A stretch of DNA of 64,000 nucleotides from positions 62,001 to 126,000 of the forward strand of contig CAKSEC010000006.1 in the NCBI GenBank assembly GCA_934446355.1. The letters are read 5' to 3'. Position numbers and translations under genes: made by a program. Below, one piece after another: positions 62,201 through 64,000 of this stretch. Every line of letters begins with the position of its first letter. Position 1 is the first letter of the stretch. This stretch comes from an uncultured Oscillospiraceae bacterium. GTDB taxonomy: Bacteria > Bacillota > Clostridia > Oscillospirales > Ruminococcaceae. Below the pieces are notes generated by a model. The model was not told the origin of the DNA. It ran no database searches and saw nothing but the letters and a program-made list of their open reading frames with translations.

Positions 62201-62707
62201 ACGATAGTGTCCTGTTTTCATGATCTCATTGATTATTTCTGCGCCTTTGTATTCGCTTTCAAGTTCCTTTTTTTCGTCAGCAGACAGATCCAAAGATTCT
62301 GTATCATTTTCATAGAAGTTGTTGAAGCCTCTATAATTGCAGATGTGAATAAGCGAAGCAGTTAATTCCGCAGGAGAAATCTTTTCGGATAGTGCCCGCT
62401 CTCTCACAGAAATTATATCCTTATTTGATGTTTCATAGAATACGTTCAAATCATGTTCTGTCACAAAGCCTATGTTATACAAATGCGCTTTCAGTCTGAA
62501 TTTTCTGTGCTTTCTCCTTGTAACAAGGCGGCGGCCGCTTCTGAATCCACGCCTTTCCTGACTTTTACGGCTCTTGCCCTGATCCAACTCACCGCTGTCA
62601 AATATGCGAACGCCAAAATCCTCTATTCGCTTACAATTTTCGTCATTACGAATGACCGACCAGCCAATCGAACCAATACCTACGTCCAATCCGATAATAT
62701 AATTCAT
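59231..62707 (-). CDS. cas9: CRISPR-associated endonuclease Cas9, compact type II-C
   Basis: 1158 aa. RuvC-I is IIGLDVGIGSIGWSVI with the catalytic Asp at 8; the Arg-rich bridge helix RRGFRSGRRLVTRRKHRKFRL lies at about 53-73. RuvC-II has INIEVGTELNRTY (Glu about 521); HNH has CLYCGKDIEQEM then LEVDHIIPFSLILDDTFENKAL (His about 603, zinc-type CxxC); RuvC-III has YLDHAVDAIVLANL (about 755). Both nuclease sites look active. ATG 62707 is chosen because TGGAGG lies 7 nt upstream and it gives MNYIIGLDVG; ATG 62740 would add 11 residues with no site. No csn2 or cas4 is present, hence II-C. Confidence 0.97.
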   Translation of the reverse strand: MNYIIGLDVGIGSIGWSVIRNDENCKRIEDFGVRIFDSGELDQGKSRKSQERRGFRSGRRLVTRRKHRKFRLKAHLYNIGFVTEHDLNVFYETSNKDIISVRERALSEKISPAELTASLIHICNYRGFNNFYENDTESLDLSADEKKELESEYKGAEIINEIMKTGHYRSVAEMYNHDAAFGNGGSRFRKYRNKNSSEIKLVDRKYLISEYDLIMSEQMKYYPQLTNDTISLLKDIIFTQRDFEDGPGNEKCKNRKYMGFLDTVGKCRFFKDESKGNRSTAIADIYAAINSLSQCIYCDCNGEKLDSFPTELSRSLVNSIIENGNLSFSELKKICKPYGISIQKGELKTDFLSKSFKFLPRIKKLVEECDLDWSVYSQNFLSADGILNMIGNFLSSNITPSRREKRIAISLPEVDERLRKKLIGLRVSGTANVCDKYMLGVINAFMEEGEFSSRYQYNANVVAENADREKHGRHYKLPAFKSEEDNEFFKNPVVFRAINETRKLVNAIVDSYGSPSAINIEVGTELNRTYEDRKALTKRNAENEKRYDDAKKDLEEKFPGAAITDAMILRYRLWKQQGGKCLYCGKDIEQEMLLNNDHALEVDHIIPFSLILDDTFENKALVYAAENQQKKQKTPLMYLDGDKKTNFIAAVNKMLFDKKISMKKYKYLMAESLDSDLLDCWKSRNLNDTRYISKYLKNYLRDNLIFAQGNDELYRERVYAVKSVLTSRFRRAWLNPTSWGTYEKEDLKAFTYLDHAVDAIVLANLIPAYAEIAQVQMKLARLYKKNKGNKTEEYRTIVRNCLDTMQRYYGMDRSYVSSIIENRTQAISPIISDLYNEVDIRVCDIDSFNYFDKKSKSPQNLSDEDIKTLFKKRIAEYYSSDPEFASNIEMPITSHKQSFKLQGALSKEQAISLINIDGIEYQKKRKAIGEIKASDIDAIYSKDEALLHSLHTLLDGTALSVEEALKKKGLSDFVTSSGMTYKKVTVLTAPPKYYVKKIGSHDEAGNRPNFTDLVYDEFYCLEVYRSKSGKTQLTGIYPADIVKMNGKIYLKADYKYPDDYAEHIEYLYKRDYIELYENIKGKAVLYFQGFYNSCKNINRNLISCRKDNQSLLVKDLPVVTVKGKTILVKKRSIDILGKKGGYIKCGEPLSLVPEKKLP

Positions 62708-62728
62708 ATAAAAACCTCCATAAATGTA

Positions 62729-62757
62729 TTGACAAAACAAAAAATATCTGCTATAAT
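62729..62757 (+). promoter_or_regulatory. Perfect consensus promoter of the tracrRNA
   Basis: TTGACA (62729-62734), 17 nt, TATAAT (62752-62757), plus strand. Start expected near 62764. Confidence 0.88.
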
Positions 62758-62787
62758 TATCTCAAGCTTAGATAAGTGATGTGTAAG
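62756..62787 (-). promoter_or_regulatory. Probable cas9 operon promoter, overlapping the tracrRNA gene
   Basis: On the minus strand TACACA (62782-62787), 18 nt, GATAAT (62756-62761). It is the best match in the short space available. Its -10 overlaps the -10 of the opposing tracrRNA promoter and its -35 lies in the first anti-repeat. Confidence 0.5.
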
Positions 62788-62940
62788 TTTATCAATATCC
62801 ATCAGAATAAACCTTTATTGATTTCGCTTTGTGTGAGTTTATCAATATCCATCAACAGTTCTAAGATACGGCTATATGCCATATGGTAGGATATCCATTA
62901 AAGTCCGTAAGGAGTTGCGTAAGCAGCTCCTTATTTTTTT
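62764..62940 (+). ncRNA. tracrRNA with two tandem anti-repeat copies
   Basis: About 175 nt, divergent from cas9. Copy 1 (62781-62805) can pair over 25 nt with the 3' part of the crRNA repeat but lacks a partner for GTTTTAG. Copy 2 (62831-62853 plus CTAAGAT at 62861-62867) pairs with both ends of the repeat around an internal loop, the usual lower stem-bulge-upper stem shape. Then come a small nexus-like hairpin GGCTATATGCC (62870-62880) and a 10-bp terminator stem AAGGAGTTGC / GCAGCTCCTT (62909-62932) with T7. Copy 2 is the functional anti-repeat. Confidence 0.88.
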
Positions 62941-63115
62941 CTCCGATTATATTATAACACTTGGGGAAATAAAATGTCAATAATTAATTGTGTCGTTTTT
63001 GATACACAATATGGTCAATAAAAGTATTCTCCGCAAGATCAATATCCGAGCCTCTGAAATACGAAAGGCATTCACCACTTCTGCACTGCTGTTTTCGGTA
63101 TGACTGATTTTTTTT

Positions 63116-63211
63116 GCTGCAGTCCGACCACGGTTCGAGGGAGCGGCATGTATAAGCGCAGAGATTCTTGCCTTATCTTTATTTCAATTCACGCTCCCTC
63201 AAGGAAGCGAC
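63116..63211 (-). CRISPR. Probable relic of a type I-C CRISPR array (one spacer)
   Basis: On the minus strand 63211-63181 reads as a type I-C-like repeat: it starts GTCGCTTCCTTGAGGGAGCG and ends GAATTGAAAT, with a GCTTCC/GGGAGC hairpin. After 33 nt (63148-63180) a second, decayed copy starts GCCGCTCCCTCGA (63147 down to about 63116). This fits a first repeat, one spacer and a degenerate last repeat. No cas3, cas5, cas7 or cas8 is in the window. Confidence 0.5.
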
Positions 63212-63310
63212 GGTAATATCGCCTGTTATAAAATATTCCGACAAACCTTACAAGCCACGCAGGGATAGACCAACTTGCACTTAGCAGTCACCTTGACTAT
63301 GCTTGTTTGC

Positions 63311-63361
63311 TTCCAATGGAAAGTTATCCGCAGCGCAGCGGAGTAAATCTTTTCATTGGAA
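63311..63361. repeat. 51-bp inverted repeat
   Basis: TTCCAATGGAAAG (63311-63323) pairs with CTTTTCATTGGAA with one mismatch, enclosing the perfect TCCGC-AGCGCA-GCGGA. A long hairpin of unknown role, on the leader side of the I-C-like relic. The rest of 62941-63477 is AT-rich and shows no gene. Confidence 0.5.
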
Positions 63362-63477
63362 TTATTTTTCAGAAAGAATATTTTGGGGATTGACTTTTCT
63401 TAGCAGGTTTTGATTAGTATTAGCCATTTAATTATATCACAGCTTTTGTAATATGTCAACGACTATTGTAATTAGAC

Positions 63478-63524
63478 AAAAACGCCTCACCACCGGATTT
63501 GTTTCCGGTAGTGAGGCGTTTTTG
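63478..63524. terminator. Strong bidirectional terminator
   Basis: AACGCCTCAC-ACCGGA (from 63481) pairs with TCCGGT-GTGAGGCGTT (to 63520) with one G-T/A-C step, between A4 and T5 tracts. It terminates the downstream minus-strand gene. Confidence 0.85.
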
Positions 63525-63569
63525 GTTATTCTAAGCTTAAACCTTGTCGCGTTTCATAATAGTTTTGCT

Positions 63570-63977
63570 TCACGCGGCACACTTTGTGTATGTATCAACG
63601 AGTGTCTGATTCGGAAGCAGTTCGATTCCTAACGCTGCGGCCTCAGCTGCTTTTTCAACAGAATGATGCCTGCCACCAGATAAGTTTCTGATATGTTGGC
63701 TAACATCAAAAGCCCCCTGTGGGGAAGTGTACTTCCTAACAGGAAATGCTTCTCCGATCACTGGTGGAGTTGTCTGCGCTATAGTGCTGGACTCAGGCAT
63801 TATTTCCGGTGCTTTACTTATTTTGTTCTCAATAGTTTTCCACAGTTCCTTGATATTTTCTTTATTTTTAAGGCCAATAATAATCAAGATAATAGTTGTG
63901 ACACTGATTCCTGCGATGAGCAGCTGCTCCTTATGAGCCTTAACCCAAGCAATAAATCCTTCTTTATTTTTCTCCAT
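63570..63977 (-). CDS. Small single-TM protein of unknown function
   Basis: 135 aa. A short basic/acidic N-terminus (MEKNKEGFIAWVKAHKEQ) precedes one TM helix (LLIAGISVTTIILIIIGL, about 19-36), then a charged linker, a Pro/Thr-rich stretch and a C-terminal soluble part (FDVSQHIRNLSGGRHHSVEKAAEAAALGIELLPNQTLVDTYTKCA). The pattern HIRNL-GG-HHS-EKAAEAA-LGI-L-PNQT-V is distinct and likely a small conserved domain, but I do not recognise it. AAAGGAGGAATACAA precedes ATG 63977. Its strong terminator suggests a single-gene unit. Confidence 0.7.
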   Translation of the reverse strand: MEKNKEGFIAWVKAHKEQLLIAGISVTTIILIIIGLKNKENIKELWKTIENKISKAPEIMPESSTIAQTTPPVIGEAFPVRKYTSPQGAFDVSQHIRNLSGGRHHSVEKAAEAAALGIELLPNQTLVDTYTKCAA

Positions 63978-64000
63978 TTGTATTCCTCCTTTACAAATCG

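Overview
The window reads as a chromosomal segment of a Gram-positive anaerobe of the Ruminococcus type (Clostridia, Oscillospirales). The evidence is strong GGAGG ribosome sites, consensus SigA promoters (TTGACA, 17 nt, TATAAT), frequent TTG/GTG starts, a T-box leader, a Rex operator on adhE, ECF-type vitamin uptake, lipoproteins with Clostridia-like lipoboxes, and no outer-membrane genes. The species is not assigned. There are no rRNA or tRNA genes and no recognisable transposase; most of the window is ordinary chromosome.

Layout. 1-8.4 kb: a truncated D,D-carboxypeptidase gene, a phosphoesterase with a YdbC/PC4-like gene, a CorA transporter, a c-di-GMP phosphodiesterase, a chemoreceptor and a lipoprotein. 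8.5-16.2 kb: mntP-lrgA-lrgB, a LacI-sensor/GGDEF protein, a flavodoxin, ilvB-ilvH and a LysR regulator. 16.2-20 kb: adhE behind a Rex box and a long structured leader, then an APH-fold kinase. 20-28 kb: a marR-ABC-ABC drug-exporter operon, a CAP-domain secreted protein, a CxxCxxCC protein and an XRE/AbrB regulator with an ABC exporter. 28-34.6 kb: a MocR regulator lacking its PLP lysine, a tocopherol-cyclase-like protein, a membrane protein, CYTH, birA, a YfcE-like phosphoesterase and three small unknown genes. 34.6-39.9 kb: a T-box leader ahead of cysE-cysS, then three tandem cyclophilin lipoproteins. 40-47.7 kb: a purine permease and hpt, an ECF S component with coaX (pantothenate supply), an O-antigen-ligase-like protein and a WG-repeat-like secreted protein. 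47.8-55.6 kb: a P-type metal ATPase with a small membrane partner, then a three-gene two-component cluster.

55.8-63.5 kb is the defence region. It holds an intact compact type II-C CRISPR-Cas system on the minus strand: cas9 (1158 aa)-cas1-cas2, then 24 identical-length repeats with 23 spacers of exactly 30 nt. The array has its own consensus promoter inside the end of cas2. A divergent tracrRNA gene lies upstream of cas9. It carries two tandem anti-repeat copies exactly 50 bp apart, and the probable cas9 promoter lies within the tracrRNA gene and overlaps its -10. Just beyond is what looks like a one-spacer relic of a type I-C array. A 158-aa orphan gene with its own operator-like palindrome sits at the distal end of the array.

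The best candidates for something new are the duplicated anti-repeat with overlapping divergent promoters, the I-C relic, the PacL-like partner of the metal ATPase, the adhE leader, an unassigned 73-nt hairpin RNA at 39.95 kb and a 151-bp element with 13-bp terminal inverted repeats at 41.5 kb. All functional statements rest on motifs read by eye; no database search was run.
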